DNA of 64,000 nt. Source: Lycium barbarum. Its lineage: Eukaryota > Streptophyta > Magnoliopsida > Solanales > Solanaceae. The DNA is taken from contig NC_083337.1 in NCBI RefSeq assembly GCF_019175385.1, positions 22,452,385 to 22,516,384 on the forward strand, written 5' to 3'. A model generated the notes under the pieces. That model saw nothing but the letters and a program-made list of their open reading frames with translations. It did no database searches and was not told where the DNA came from. The position numbers and the translations under genes are program-made. Positions 48,626-59,706 of this stretch are shown here, piece by piece (the first letter of the stretch is position 1; every line of letters starts with the position of its first letter).

Positions 48626-49850
48626 CCATGAAATGAATCATATAGACCGTCTCAACCAACATAAGAGTCTATGTCCCTCTTTACTTCCTCATATAGCAAT
48701 TACGCCTCACAACTAAGTCTTGTATCACCAAGAAGCTCCATTATTCTATATATTATCATCAACAGTAAATCATACATCAAATGTTCATCTATGTACTATC
48801 ATAAATATATAAACCACAATTCGAGTCTAAACTCAGTATCCTTCCTTTCTTCGATGATATGTGGCACAATAAGAGAGAATTGAGTACAACAAGATAATTT
48901 AGGTAATAAGCCTAATCACAATGACAAGGCAACGAGCCACCATCAACAACAATCAACCTAATAGAAATCCATCCTGAATCGCCACAGTTTGAATACAACT
49001 ACACCACATATTTCAGTACATAGAGTAATGGCGACGAGCCCACAAAATAACAAGTCATACCAACCTAGAAAATATCCAACCAAAACACTATGTCCGAAGA
49101 CCTAATCATACTTTATCCCATCAATTCTACACAATACATACGCCTCGCTAATCGAAGTCTAACTAAAGTAAGTCGTAACCTACCAGGAATGCCGAGTAAT
49201 AGTCTCGAATCGCCAAACCTTAGCCTTTACTTCCTCTTTGGAGAACCTCAAAATGATTAATGTCTATCAAATATGAATTCTACGTTAGAATACGAATCTA
49301 AGGGTACCCATATTGCCATAGTTTTACCCAAACCCAAAAATAGACCCAAAATAGCCAAACCCGAGCCACAAGGGAAAATTATAATTTTATTGAAAATTCA
49401 TATACAATATAGTCAAAATAGTACTCTACGAGTCTAAACGAGTCCAACGATGCCCATATTGCTACACTTTTAGAAAAATACCCAAAATACCCCTACAATG
49501 TGAATCCGGGTTCATGAGGGTAAAACGGAAAATGTAGTGCGCAATTATGTTACCCACCATCTAGTTAACCTTCATTCTTAATTTCATGAAATTCTAGTCA
49601 TCACAAGATATTCAAATTCATCTTTTCTATTTTTAGCCCTAGGGTTCTTAACCTATTAGTTCTTCACAATTAGTGCGTAGAATGACTATGAGATGATGAT
49701 AATCGGCAAATAAATAATGAATACTAGGTTAGAATCTTATCCCAAAGTGTTTGTGAATGCTTTTCCATTGTTATCTCCCAACCCTCCAACTATTGAAGGT
49801 TTCATCAATTCTTGGGTACTAATCTTTCACCCACCATTAATGGAGCTTAA
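48626..49850 (-). repeat. Left LTR of element J, segment 3
   Basis: Reverse complement matches LTR-D from about 23420 back to 22120 but without the plastid insert, which shows the pre-insertion state. It then resembles the right LTR of J near 52700-52800 (CTATTGAAGGTTTCATCAAT). The LTR should end with its 5' TGTAAC terminus but is cut near 49850 and joined to gag. Confidence 0.78.
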
Positions 49851-49884
49851 GCTTGTCATGGGATGTGAGGAAGCAAAAATAACG

Positions 49885-51030
49885 AATCACGTAAGGGTTT
49901 GCCCCTGATGGGCCCCCATCAGACTTGAAGAATCACTTGAAGAATGATAATTGGCCCCTGATGGGCCCCTAGCAGACACCTGCATAGCAGACTGAATCGG
50001 ACGCCCTGAATACACCTGAGAACTCTGACCCCTAGAGAAGGAGTTGCTGAAACTTCCACCCTTTCGGGCCTTCTTCTCTGCTTGCTTGGCATAACCCTCC
50101 TATCTAATCCCCTCAATAACACGGACATGCTCCACTACCTCCTGAAATGAAGCCCTAATGGTTATAAGCTGAAGAGCTGATAGCTGAACTCCAGTGTTCA
50201 ATCTTTTCACAAAACGCCCGATCCTCTCTTCCTCAGTGGGCAGGAACTGAAGAGCATATTGGGATAAGGAGGTAAAATGGGACTCAAACACAGCAACAAA
50301 TGAGTTTCCTTGATCAATATTAGCAAACTCATCCTTCTTCCTATCCCTCAGAGTACGCGGGACATACTTCCCTAGAAACACTGAATAGAGCTGGACCTCA
50401 GTCAACGGAGGTGACCCAGCTGGCCTGGACTCCACATATTCCCTCCACCACAACTTGGCATCACCCAAGAACTAAAAAATTCACAAATTCAACACTATAT
50501 TTGTCCACCGCCCCCATCTTATGAAGCCTCTCCTGACAATCTGTGATGAACTCGTACGTATCCTCTAACTCAGTGCCATAGAAAACCGGAGGCTTCATCT
50601 TAGTGAACCTTCAAAATAAATCATGCTCCTCACCGGTCATCAACGGCCCTGCAACAGGCCTCGAAAATGCTTTGAAACTCAGAACTTCTTACAAGAGAGA
50701 AGCCATTACGACGACATGCTGAACTCCCAGTGCTTGAACTCTATCCAGACCTAAGGCTGCTATACTTGCACCCCTACCTGCTAGAATGGCAGGTATCGCT
50801 TCGGTCTGTACCAACCTATTTAACCACTTCATTACTTGAGCCATCGCATTTGGTAAAACTGGAGTGGCTACAACCCCTAGCAGATCTGGCACTGCCGCTG
50901 GCTGAGCTGGTGCAGCTGCATCTCCCGTGGCTTCATTAGGAGCCACTGGAGGCATGGGATCAACTGCTGGGACTCCGCCCCCAGTCGATGCTGCCCCTCT
51001 ACCTCCACTTCTACCTCTGGCTGCTGCCAC
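49885..51030 (-). pseudogene. gag of element J, truncated
   Basis: Start at 51030: MAAARGRSGGRGAASTGGG, a Gly/Ala-rich head of the kind found in gypsy gags. After a frame change come MKPPVFYGTELEDTYEFI and RLHKMGAVDKYSVEF. Then, in the frame 50468-50100, DAKLWWREYVESRP, YVPRTLRDRKKDEF, SLSQYALQFLPTEEERIGRFVKRL and VVEHVRVIEGIR follow. Interruptions: a stop near 50610 and a frameshift near 50465-50480. The chain ends at about 49885, before the zinc knuckle, in an abrupt fusion to LTR sequence; all of pol is missing. Capsid wording places it in Ty3/gypsy. Confidence 0.88.
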
Positions 51031-51249
51031 ACATGTTATCGCTATCTGCGAGAGAATGAAGGATAGTCAGATGTCAATTCTAATCACCCAGATACCGATT
51101 GGAATCAGGTAGCACGAAAGAAAGAAAGAAAGAAAAGGTAATTTTTCTAGTGTCCGGTAGCCTCTCGAAGATAAGTATAGACATCTCCATGCCGACCTGC
51201 AAGAGTTTACTAGACATGTCATCGTATGATGATAATGATGAACCTAAGG

Positions 51250-51262
51250 ATCTGATACCAAC
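51250..51262 (-). other. Primer-binding site of element J
   Basis: Minus strand reads TTGGTATCAGATCC three bases after the LTR end, one change from the tRNA-Met site TGGTATCAGAGCC. Confidence 0.85.
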
Positions 51263-51264
51263 TC

Positions 51265-52106
51265 TGTCACGACCCAACCCGCCATGACTGGCACCCACGC
51301 TAACTCCAAGTGGGCGAACCAACACACCTAACCATCTATTCATTCAAAGTCATTTTTATTTATCCAATTCATACCAAAATAAACGCAAGATTAATCAAAA
51401 GTAGTCATGCCAATAAAATAATAATGTATATGCGGAAGTCCTAATTATTACAATCTTAAAATCTGAAAGTCACCGTACAAGGACTCTAATCCAAAACATA
51501 TCGAAGGAATTCATACTATCTGAAATAAATAAACATCAATGTATGGAATGAAAATAGACATTAGATAAGAAAGATCTTCGGGCGGCTTAGCATGGATAGA
51601 AGCTCACCCTCAATCTGTCAGCAAATGGCCTCAAGCTAAATATAAGGTCGAGTAGCAGTCTATGGATCAGAATTTGCACTCAAAAGAACACAGCAAGGTA
51701 GTATCAGTACAAACTCTATGTACCGGTAGATATCAAAGGCTTACTAAGATTAGTATCATGCATGAATCACAAAATAAATAAAATAGACAGACCAGTCAAC
51801 AACACATAATCAAATATCCAACACAAAGCCAATCAATGATATTACAATCAAGTCAATGGGAGCAAGCAATGAAACAAAACCTCCCAACAATATTCTCACT
51901 CGCTCAGCCACTGATCACTCATGTACATACATGCTAATTGGTGTCTTTTTCCAATAGGCATGACCTGCAGGGGACCTATGGTGTCCATGTACCACTCGTT
52001 TCGGAATGAACCTCGAATAACGAGCTCATAACTAGGCCACATCCTCACCCCCTGTCAAATGTGCCTTTTCATATCTAGGCCACATCCTTACCCCCGTCAA
52101 ATGTGC

Positions 52107-52162
<56 letters not shown>

Positions 52163-53375
52163 TTATTGTCACATCACTTTCAATGATCGATTATCAAGTA
52201 GTATCTCAGTTTTATCAAGAAGATCATATTAACTTCTTACCATAATTGTTATCAAAATATAGATCACAACACATTGAATTATGGCATTAAGCCCACACTG
52301 TCACTCAATTAATAGCATAATGGAATTTCAACCACACATGATGCCTGAAGACTAGACATGCTTTCTCCTATCAATCTCACAACACATACAATCAACTAAT
52401 CAAAGTCTAACTCAAGTAGACCGTAATCTACCTCAACTGCAGAGTTGGAACAATGTGAATCACTCTACTATATCCTTTCTAATGGTTGAGTGATTACTAG
52501 GCGTAAATCATCCTAGCACTGGCCTTACCAACCACAAACTATCAATTTATAAGGTTATTCAATCAAGTCTCTTACAAGCAGTTTCTATGGTCAAGCTACC
52601 ATTTTTATGAAACCCTAAGTGTCAAATCACTTGGTTCATGCCTCTAATGGTTCAATTATTGATTAGGAAGTGATAACCCAAGCCTTTAGATGATAATCAC
52701 ACAATAATACTCATAACCCACTAACTATTAAAGGTCTATCAAATTCTAGGATTACTATTCTCAATTCACCATTGTAGACCCATTAGAATAATGACAATCT
52801 TAGAGATGAAAGCACAATGTAGGAAGGAATGGTTGAGGCTTACCTCTCAAGAATATTCTTGCCCTAGCTTTAGAACTTCAGCCTAGGTACTCCTTGGGAA
52901 CTGTTTTGGAGTTTTATGAGAAAAGAATTCGAAACTAAGCGCTTAAAACCCGAGATTCTGTCCCCGTCGACTGCTGCGACGATCATTACATCATTGCAAC
53001 GGTCTTGCTATAGTGGGCAATTTCCCGCTGTAGCAGACCTAACAAAAAACTCTCCTCCATTGTGGCGGGCATCGTTCAGCTATAGCCCAGTGCTCGCCAT
53101 AGCGGACACACCTAAATCCCGGCTGGTCGCATCAGCGACAGGTCTGCCGCTACAGCGGTCCCACCACAGTGGTATTTCGTCTGTCGCAGCAGTACCACTG
53201 AGCCAGTAAGCTCGCAAATTCCCACAGTATTTCACTCTACCACCCAACACTTCATCCAAGGCCTCACAAACAAAACAAAACATGCACATTAATGTAAAAA
53301 CACCATACGGACTCACCTGTAGCCTTAAAATCCCCAACGGAGATCTAATTTCCGACGTCACCCCCCTCTGGGCTC
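51265..53375 (-). repeat. Right (5') LTR of element J, truncated
   Basis: Starts TGTCACGACCCAACCCGCC at 51265 and contains the family blocks GTACCGGTAGATATCAAAGG, GCATGACCTGCAGGGGACC and the GC-rich CTATAGTGGGC/CTACAGCGGTCC region (52970-53210). Similarity to LTR-E fades after about 53375, leaving out the last part of the LTR. Confidence 0.8.
52109..52158. repeat. (AT)n microsatellite
   Basis: About 50 bp of pure TA repeats in the right LTR of element J, after two near-identical copies of GGCCACATCCT(C/T)ACCCCC(T)GTCAAATGTGCC (52034-52109). Confidence 0.95.
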
Positions 53376-54414
53376 ACAACTAAACAATAATCACAAACAA
53401 GCCAAATTTTCATTTCTTAGACTTCTACATTTGAATTTCTATTAGCTTGTTCTACTCTTGGAAGGGTTCTATGTGGTAGGGTGATCCTAGATTTTCCATA
53501 ACAACCAGGAAGATCGTTACATTATCTCTGAGAGTGGACACTAATATGAAGTGAAAAAATTCGTAAAGTTGGAGGAGAAACTTGCAAATACGAGGATGTT
53601 TGTTTTGATTTCATGGGAAATTTTTATTGGATTTCTTGCAGCATGTATGATGAAGTGAATTTCATATGTTTTGTTGGAAAGTACATTTTGGTATTGTAAT
53701 GGAGGATTATTTTAGTTGTGGACTTGTACCTAGACTTGTTTGGTTTATCCTACTTCTCTTGTTGGTATTGTTTGAGTCAATTTTAGTAATTTCTTTTGGT
53801 ATTGTTTGAGTAAATTAAGGCCAGAATACGATCACAACTAAAACACACTTGGTGGATCCGTCACATTTCGTCATATGATGGATCAATTATAGTTACTTAT
53901 TAGCTTGTGTAATAATCCGTGTGTATAATGAGTGAGTTCTAATTCGACATCCAACTAAAGTGTGAACATAAATGAGGGGTTCAACGTTGTTGTTCTTGTT
54001 TTTTCTTGGAGAAAACAAAAAGTCTTTTTCGAGAAACTAAAGGATGAGATTTGGCTTCAAAAGGTGACAAGTAATCAACCCACTTGCACCCAGATCGTTA
54101 GATTTAAAAATGAAAATTTAATTTCATTGTCTTCCACTAATAATTCATATTTATTTTAATTTAACAAATGTAATGTTAAAAACGAGTAAATTCTTCAGCG
54201 GTGGTATTTTAAAAATGAATAAATATAAGTTACTAACATTATTTATCTATTGTTTTTATTTAATGCAAACTAAAATTCAGTTGGTGGATCCGTTACACTT
54301 AGTCATCCAATGGAGCAACTATTGTGTACAACTAGAGAGAAAAACAAGACTAAATCTTATGTGTTTGCTGCAAAGATGAAGAGTTAGGGATATTAGATGA
54401 GCCCAGATCTCAAA
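53376..54414. other. Unassigned sequence with dispersed-repeat fragments
   Basis: No gene is recognised. Two short pieces match the start of the dispersed repeat family: TTGGTGGATCCGTCACATTTCG near 53850 and TTGGTGGATCCGTTACACTTAG near 54282. A segment at 53963-54085 (GAGAAAACAAAAAGTCTTTTTCGA) has a diverged second copy at 56398-56520. Confidence 0.5.
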
Positions 54415-56065
54415 TGTAATAACCCGTTTGGTTGTTGTTGCGTTCCGACTCTGAATTTAAGTGATTTATTAGTTCTCTTAGATTTATAATTTATAGGAAT
54501 TGATCACCTAGAACTTTAATTTCATATTGAGACCTATAGATTCCTAATTTCATCTTTCTAGTTCATAAAATCCATTCCATAGGTTGGGGATTTGGGTCTT
54601 GAATAGAAGCAGAGTTTAAATGATGTTCTTCTTGATTCTAATCCCATGATTCAAATATGTTTACACTTCCATTATCTCGAGACTCAAAGAAAGGGAAAGA
54701 CTAAAGTTTGATTGTTGGAGACTTTGTTGTTCGGCTCTCTAGGTAGGTTATGGTTGACTTTATGGTGAGACTTCGATTACCTAAGCGTATATTAAGATGA
54801 TATTATCGGAGAATGCATGTAAATATTCGGGTATGAAGTTGAGTTGGATATTGTCTTCGGGTGGGCCTTATTGTATGAGTTGGGGGCTAGCCACCCCGTT
54901 GTGTTGATTTACTTACCTTGTTCTATTTACTTATTGGCCGTGGCCATGTTGAGACATTGGGAAATTGTGACTAGTGATATATCATGACCATGATATTCCT
55001 GTACTTTACATGATCGGTATTGAGATGAGATCGTGATTTCATTGTGGCTTATTGTGTAGCCTTATTATTGATACTGCTAGTATGCCCTGGGTGGGTACTG
55101 TTTGGAATTGAATTGGTTGTTGATATTACATTGCATGTATTCATACTCATTTCCATGATTAATTGATATTGCATGGTTATGGTACTGATGATGGTAAGTG
55201 AGAGAGTGTAGCCTCCGAGGTCTTTGCTGGAGAGCGTAAAATAGAGATGAATATATATTGCCTGAGGTTTTTTGCTGGGAACGATTGAGTGTCCGATGTT
55301 CGTGGTCTTTGCTGGGATCGTGAGAGTGGTACATGGACTTTGCGGGTCCCCCATGGGTCATGATCGTCGGGATGTGGAGTTATTCGTCCGGGTCATGTTG
55401 TACAAAGGTGAATATGCATTGCATTCATCATACATAAATTATTGCATTCCATTGTACTTTCTGGTTTATGGTGATTTGTTGTGACACTATCGTGATATAC
55501 TGATTCGGATTGATTACTGAGACTTGGCATAATTGGGTTTAGATGCTATAACATAGGTGTTGTCTTGTACTTATTGGTTTATGCGTTTATCTTGCTTTGT
55601 TATCTTTATATACGTTAGCTAGTCTTAGTCGGCCGATGATACTTACCAGTACTTGTTGTTTGTGCTGACTTGCACTTGCTGCATTCTTTTATGAATGCAA
55701 AGTGCCAGGTTGGACTGACCTCTACTCCTCGTACTGATATCCGAGGATTGCTGATTCGAGTCCTCGAGAACGTTCGCCGCCCGAAGACTCTTCCTTCTAT
55801 TATGTCTTTATTTCTATCGTGAGACTAATTATGTATTACTATTATTTAGACTTGCAGTATTTTGTTAGATGCTCTTGTATGACCAGACCAAATACTGGGA
55901 TGTATTTCATTTACTTCCACATTTTCTTATATTATTATTGTAAGCCTTATGTTATCCTATTTTCTTCCGCTTTATTTACTCTTTTATGATTGTTGGGGTA
56001 AAAGTTCACTTATCGAGGCGGGAAAAGTAGGTGCCCCCATGACTTTGTAAAAATGGGTCGTGACA
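54415..56065 (+). mobile_element. Solo LTR (LTR-M), 1651 bp
   Basis: Starts TGTAATAACCCGTTTGGTTG and ends GGGTCGTGACA; flanks TCAAA (54410-54414) and TAAAA (56066-56070), one mismatch. It is a shorter plus-strand member of the C/D/E family: it shares the CTATGGAATGG/GGGATTTGGGTCTTGAA segment (reverse of 16870-16910) and TTCTTTTATGAATGCA near 55684. Confidence 0.83.
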
Positions 56066-56672
56066 TAAAATGAAAGCTAAAATGTACAAGATAGTTAGCT
56101 ATATATATTGTCCGATTTTTTTTAGCCTTTTCCAGCGAACATAGCCGACTGAAGTGTAAAAACACAACAACTCCAAATCCATATGCTTTTGGATTGACCA
56201 AGTTAGCATGTTTGCTGTAAAAGCTAACAAAATCGAGAAAAATATAAAATAACCAGCTATGTCATTTTTTACCACAACTCGCCTTTTACAATGGTGTGAT
56301 ATTGGAGAGAAAAATAAAGAGGAATAGATATGAAGGAACATTTTGAGATGAAAAAGAAGGGATAGGGAACCCGATTTAGATAGAGTTGCAAACTAGTGTG
56401 AACATAGATCACGGGGTCAGCATTGATGTTCCCTTTTTTTTTTTTGAGAAAACAAAAGGTCTTTTTTCGATTAACGAATAGGTTAGATTTAACTTCAAGA
56501 AAAATAATCACCCTACTCGCAGCACATGTAGAAGGTGGTGAGAACTCAACACTTTGACAAAAAAAAAAAAAATTCATGATCAAATAGCATGATGTATAGT
56601 CTTAAGATCAACATCTGATTAAGATAAAATTTTCACCAAAATACATTAAAAACAACAATATCAAGACAAGCC
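56066..56672. other. Unassigned sequence between LTR-M and the B3 relic
   Basis: AT-rich, with A and T homopolymers. Contains the second copy (56398-56520) of the segment at 53963. Minus-strand open frames (56010-56583) are not recognisable. Confidence 0.45.
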
Positions 56673-57183
56673 CTAGTCCATCTTAATAGGATTCTCAGTT
56701 GTTCCTTCTCCTTTCACTTCAATTTCGAAGGAAACAACGCTTTATGTAGTACTCACTAAGGAAATCTTGAGGATACATCCTTCCCCGATATTATTATTTT
56801 GAACAAAAGATGTCCAGCCGTCCCTAAGTCGTCTTCGAGCACCAACAGTCAAAGTTGCAACCTAGGTTTCGCCACGGAAGTCGAGAAGTGCATTATGCGC
56901 TTTTGGTGGAAGATGTTCTGAAGTTATTTTGGGAATATACTGTAGAAAAGTATAAAGTGATAATAATAAAATAGTAAATAATGATACAAGTTCGTGAAAT
57001 GAAAAATGAAAAATTCAAAGGAACTTGCTTTAAGGCCATAGCAACATACCAGATCATCTTGTTTGATGTATGATCAATGATGAACACTTAAAACGATGCA
57101 AGTATTTGATCTTCGCTATCGACGGTTTCAAAAGTGATGTCCAGCATATCTTCACTATCAACGGTTGAAGAAGAGATGTCCAT
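56673..57183 (-). pseudogene. B3-domain (REM-like) transcription factor relic
   Basis: A candidate start at 57183 gives an acidic MDISSSTVDSEDMLDITFET followed by a stop, then MIWYVAMALKQ. After a likely intron (acceptor TTTCTACAG at about 56943) come IPKITSEHLPPKAHNALLDFRGET, stop, VATLTVGARRRLRDGWTSFVQNNNIGEG, KISLVSTT, stop, and a tail to 56673. IP..F..EHLP, G..W (here TAG in place of the Trp codon), L..GW..FV..NN..EGD is the plant B3 DNA-binding fold as found in REM proteins. At least three in-frame stops make it a pseudogene. Only one B3 domain, perhaps preceded by the end of another, is present. It sits between dispersed-repeat sequences, so it may be a captured fragment. Confidence 0.72.
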
Positions 57184-57421
57184 TCGTATTTGCTACCTTT
57201 TTTTTTTGTCTTTGTATGATAGTTTTTGTTAAGGGTTCTTTATGTGTGTGTATATATATACACCCAATTGTTTTTATTTTTCCCTCTGCTAAGAATTAAT
57301 TATGTTTATTTTCTCCCTTAAAACTGTTGGGAGCGCCATGTGGCAAAAAAATAAAAAAAAATAGCATAAGATGGGATATTTGAACAGTTGTATAATTTTT
57401 TTGACTGACAAAAAAAATGTC
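57184..57421. other. AT-rich spacer
   Basis: Upstream of the B3 relic (minus orientation). Contains a TGTGTGTGTATATATATA microsatellite at about 57244-57261, poly-T and poly-A tracts, and the head of a dispersed repeat unit (GATATTTGAACAGTTGTATAAT). No gene is seen. Confidence 0.5.
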
Positions 57422-58290
57422 GGACTTGGTTGATCCTTCAATTTAGTCATATGATGGTCAACTAAATAGACCATAGAGATTTGAAAAGATTAGAGAATTT
57501 AGATTATAACAAAAACTTTTTGTGTTAAGACCAACATAAAAAGATGTTAAATATGATAACATGTCCAACTAAATTGTTTATATTGGATTAAAATGACTAA
57601 TTGACTACTTATCCACATTTATGTTGCGACCTCCTTCACTCGACGAACTTGTTTTCGCATAGTAGGTAGTGTATCATGCGCTAGTGTATTTACAATTCTT
57701 TTAACCAAATCATTATCTCTTCAAATAAAATTGTGCATATCATCTACTGTTCTATGTCTGATGTGTTGTGCTTTGTTTTAAACCATCTGGATGAGATATT
57801 TGAACACTTGTATAATTTTGTTGAGTGACAAATTAAATGTTGGACTTGGATGATCCTTCAATGTGGTCATATGATGTTCAGCTAAACAGACCATAGGAAT
57901 TCGAAAAAATAAGAGAATTTAGACTATAATAACAACTTTTTTGTGTTATGACCGCCATAACAAGATGTTAAATATGATAACATGTACAATTACATTGTTT
58001 AGATTGAATCAAAACAACTAATTGACTACTTAGCCACACTTACTTAGCTAGCTCCTTCACTCGAGGGACTTATTGTCGAGTAGTGGGTAGTGTATCGTGC
58101 GCTACTGTAGTTACAATACTTTTAACCAAATTAATATTTCTTCATAAAAAACTGTTTAGATCATCTAATATCTTATTTATGATGTGTTGTCATTTGATTT
58201 ATACCATTTATATTATAATAATAGTGATTTATTTAGTGTGCTCCTCAAACCATTGAGTGGATAGGTACTATTAAATTAACAAGAAAGAGC
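57422..58290 (+). repeat. Dispersed repeat family, two tandem units (right cluster)
   Basis: Units begin at 57422 (GGACTTGGTTGATCCTTCAA) and 57842 (GGACTTGGATGATCCTTCAA), about 420 bp apart, joined by GATATTTGAACACTTGTATAAT(TTT)GTTGA. They are direct copies of 5702-6117 and 6118-6560 and of 41542-41940. A partial unit starts at 58620 beyond the SINE. Confidence 0.82.
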
Positions 58291-58297
58291 AAATGAA

Positions 58298-58490
58298 GCT
58301 AGTCCAACCGAGTGGTAAAAGTTCGACTTCTCTACAAGAGGGTAATGGGTTCGAGCCCGGTATGATACACTTGTTATGGATTTTTTTTGTCATTTTGTAA
58401 CTAATCACTGAATCACAAGAGCCTGTATGACACACTTGTTAGGATTTTTCGTCCTTTTGTAACTAATCACTGAATCACGCTAGATTAAAT
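58298..58490 (+). mobile_element. tRNA-derived SINE, Ser/Leu-like
   Basis: An A-box-like segment (CCAACCGAGTGG, 58304-58315) and a perfect B box (GGTTCGAGCC, 58348-58357) stand at tRNA-like spacing, as in polymerase III promoters. The head resembles a Ser or Leu tRNA start but cannot fold as a full tRNA. The tail has a tandem duplication: a unit with ACACTTGTTA...TTTTGTAACTAATCACTGAATCAC appears at about 58366-58418 and again to 58478. A decayed relative of the tail is at 6300-6385. Confidence 0.65.
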
Positions 58491-58899
58491 TTACTAATTT
58501 AACTTTTAAACATATTTAATGTTAAAATTGGGTAAACTCTTCTTCTAATAGAAGTGGGAATATACCTTTGTTATATTTTCTAACCTATATTTATTGTTTT
58601 TGTTGAAGAACACCAAAATTGAAATTGGTTGATCCGTCAATTACTCTCATCCGATGATCAGCTAAATTGACCATAAGAAATTTTGAAAAAATCCGAGAAT
58701 TAAATGAAGTATAATCAACTTGTGTAATTTTTTCCTCAAGTGTAACGTTCTAAAATTATCCATCCTTTTCGAATAATAAAAGTTTTTTGAGAGATGAAAA
58801 AAGGTCAGATTTAATAGTCTCACCAAACAAAAAGTAAGATAATAGTTTCACCAAATATTTTACAATCACAACACAAGCAATAATTGATTTCAAATCTTA
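58491..58899. other. Repeat remnants downstream of the SINE
   Basis: 58491-58720 parallels 5575-5800 (ACTAATTTAA.CTT, TGTTAAAATT, TTTTCTAAC, TTGGTTGATCC). The remainder is the 3' flank of the dsRNA-binding-protein relic. No gene. Confidence 0.6.
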
Positions 58900-59706
58900 T
58901 CACTTGTTCCTTTTCTTCTTCGTCTTTTTCTTATTTTGCATACTAAGATCCTCTCCCAAAGTCGAATAACTGTGCATCAGTTCCGGGATCGAAGGGGCTA
59001 CTTCTATGGAGGATTTTATTTGCCTTTTTAATGCACGAAGTGGAACATTCAAAATGTCTACTGTACACTCAATTGGCATGGAACCAACACTTAAATGACC
59101 TTTATTCTTCATTTAAGCATGAAGCTCATTCTTAGATGCGATGATATCCAACATCATAGTTCTCAAATCAATCCTTACAAAATAATTGATGAAAAGTTAA
59201 AACACTTCATAATTTAAAGATCAGATGTTGGGAGAAAGCTACTGACCTAAAATGAAAATTATGGCTGCTCGAGTTGCCAGTAGTTCTGCTTGCTTTTTAG
59301 TTTTGGCAGTTTCTCCCTCATAAAGAATTCCATTCAAGGCAACTAAGATTTAAAAACTAAAATCTGCCCTTCAAGTTGAACTGTACCATAAGATGGTTTC
59401 ACCAGATCCAACTTATCTGCAAACTCTTTTAATATTGACTTCCAGAACATCTGAAGGACTGACTCATTCAGTATGGAAGTCGAAAACACCATGTCCTAGA
59501 TAAAGTGGATGAAGTGTAAAATCAATACAAGTATATGAAAAATTGACAATGAGTTTTAAAACAAGATAACCAAGAAGCATCCCTCATGTAAATGCCAGAA
59601 AATTGTCCAGAAATGTTACAACAAGCCTCACGAATAAGGGAGGATTTCATCCTTTCTTTCAAGGCAATCAAAGCAACCCTGGCTGCATCTTGTTTAGCGA
59701 ACTTTA
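58900..59706 (-). pseudogene. Double-stranded-RNA-binding (DRB-like) protein relic
   Basis: Minus strand, from 59706: FAKQDAARVALIALKERMKSS, the C-terminal helix of a first dsRBM, cut on its N side by LTR-N. After an intron, from 59495: DMVFSTSILNES, FWKSILKEFADKLDLVKPSYGTVQLEG, then a frameshift near 59345 and LVALNGILYEGETAKTKKQAELLATRAAI, a complete second dsRBM ending in the typical KK.AE..AA..A helix. After another likely intron come MLDIIASKNELHA, a TAA near 59115, and a tail to 58900 ending in KKKTKKKRNK. Plant DRB proteins (partners of Dicer-like enzymes) have two N-terminal dsRBMs in this style. The insertion, frameshift and stop show it is dead; a specific paralogue cannot be named. 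Confidence 0.8.

Larger units (their letters stand above)
41998..53375 (-). mobile_element. Degenerate LTR element J with two nested solo LTRs
   Basis: Minus-strand element: 3' LTR pieces at 41998-43373, 45902-45982 and 48626 to about 49850; a remnant gag at 49885-51030; leader and primer site at 51250-51262; 5' LTR from 51265 to about 53375. The whole pol region is gone. The left LTR start is mutated (ATTCACGACCC for TGTCACGACCC) and the right LTR is truncated near 53375, so no target duplication could be confirmed. Family as C, D, E and M. Confidence 0.75.

Noticed and set aside
41998..53375. Target duplication for element J
   Set aside because: The left end is mutated and the right LTR is truncated, so no trustworthy duplication could be named.
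58298..58370. A tRNA gene
   Set aside because: A and B boxes exist, but the acceptor and anticodon stems do not pair and the 3' end runs into a SINE-like tail.
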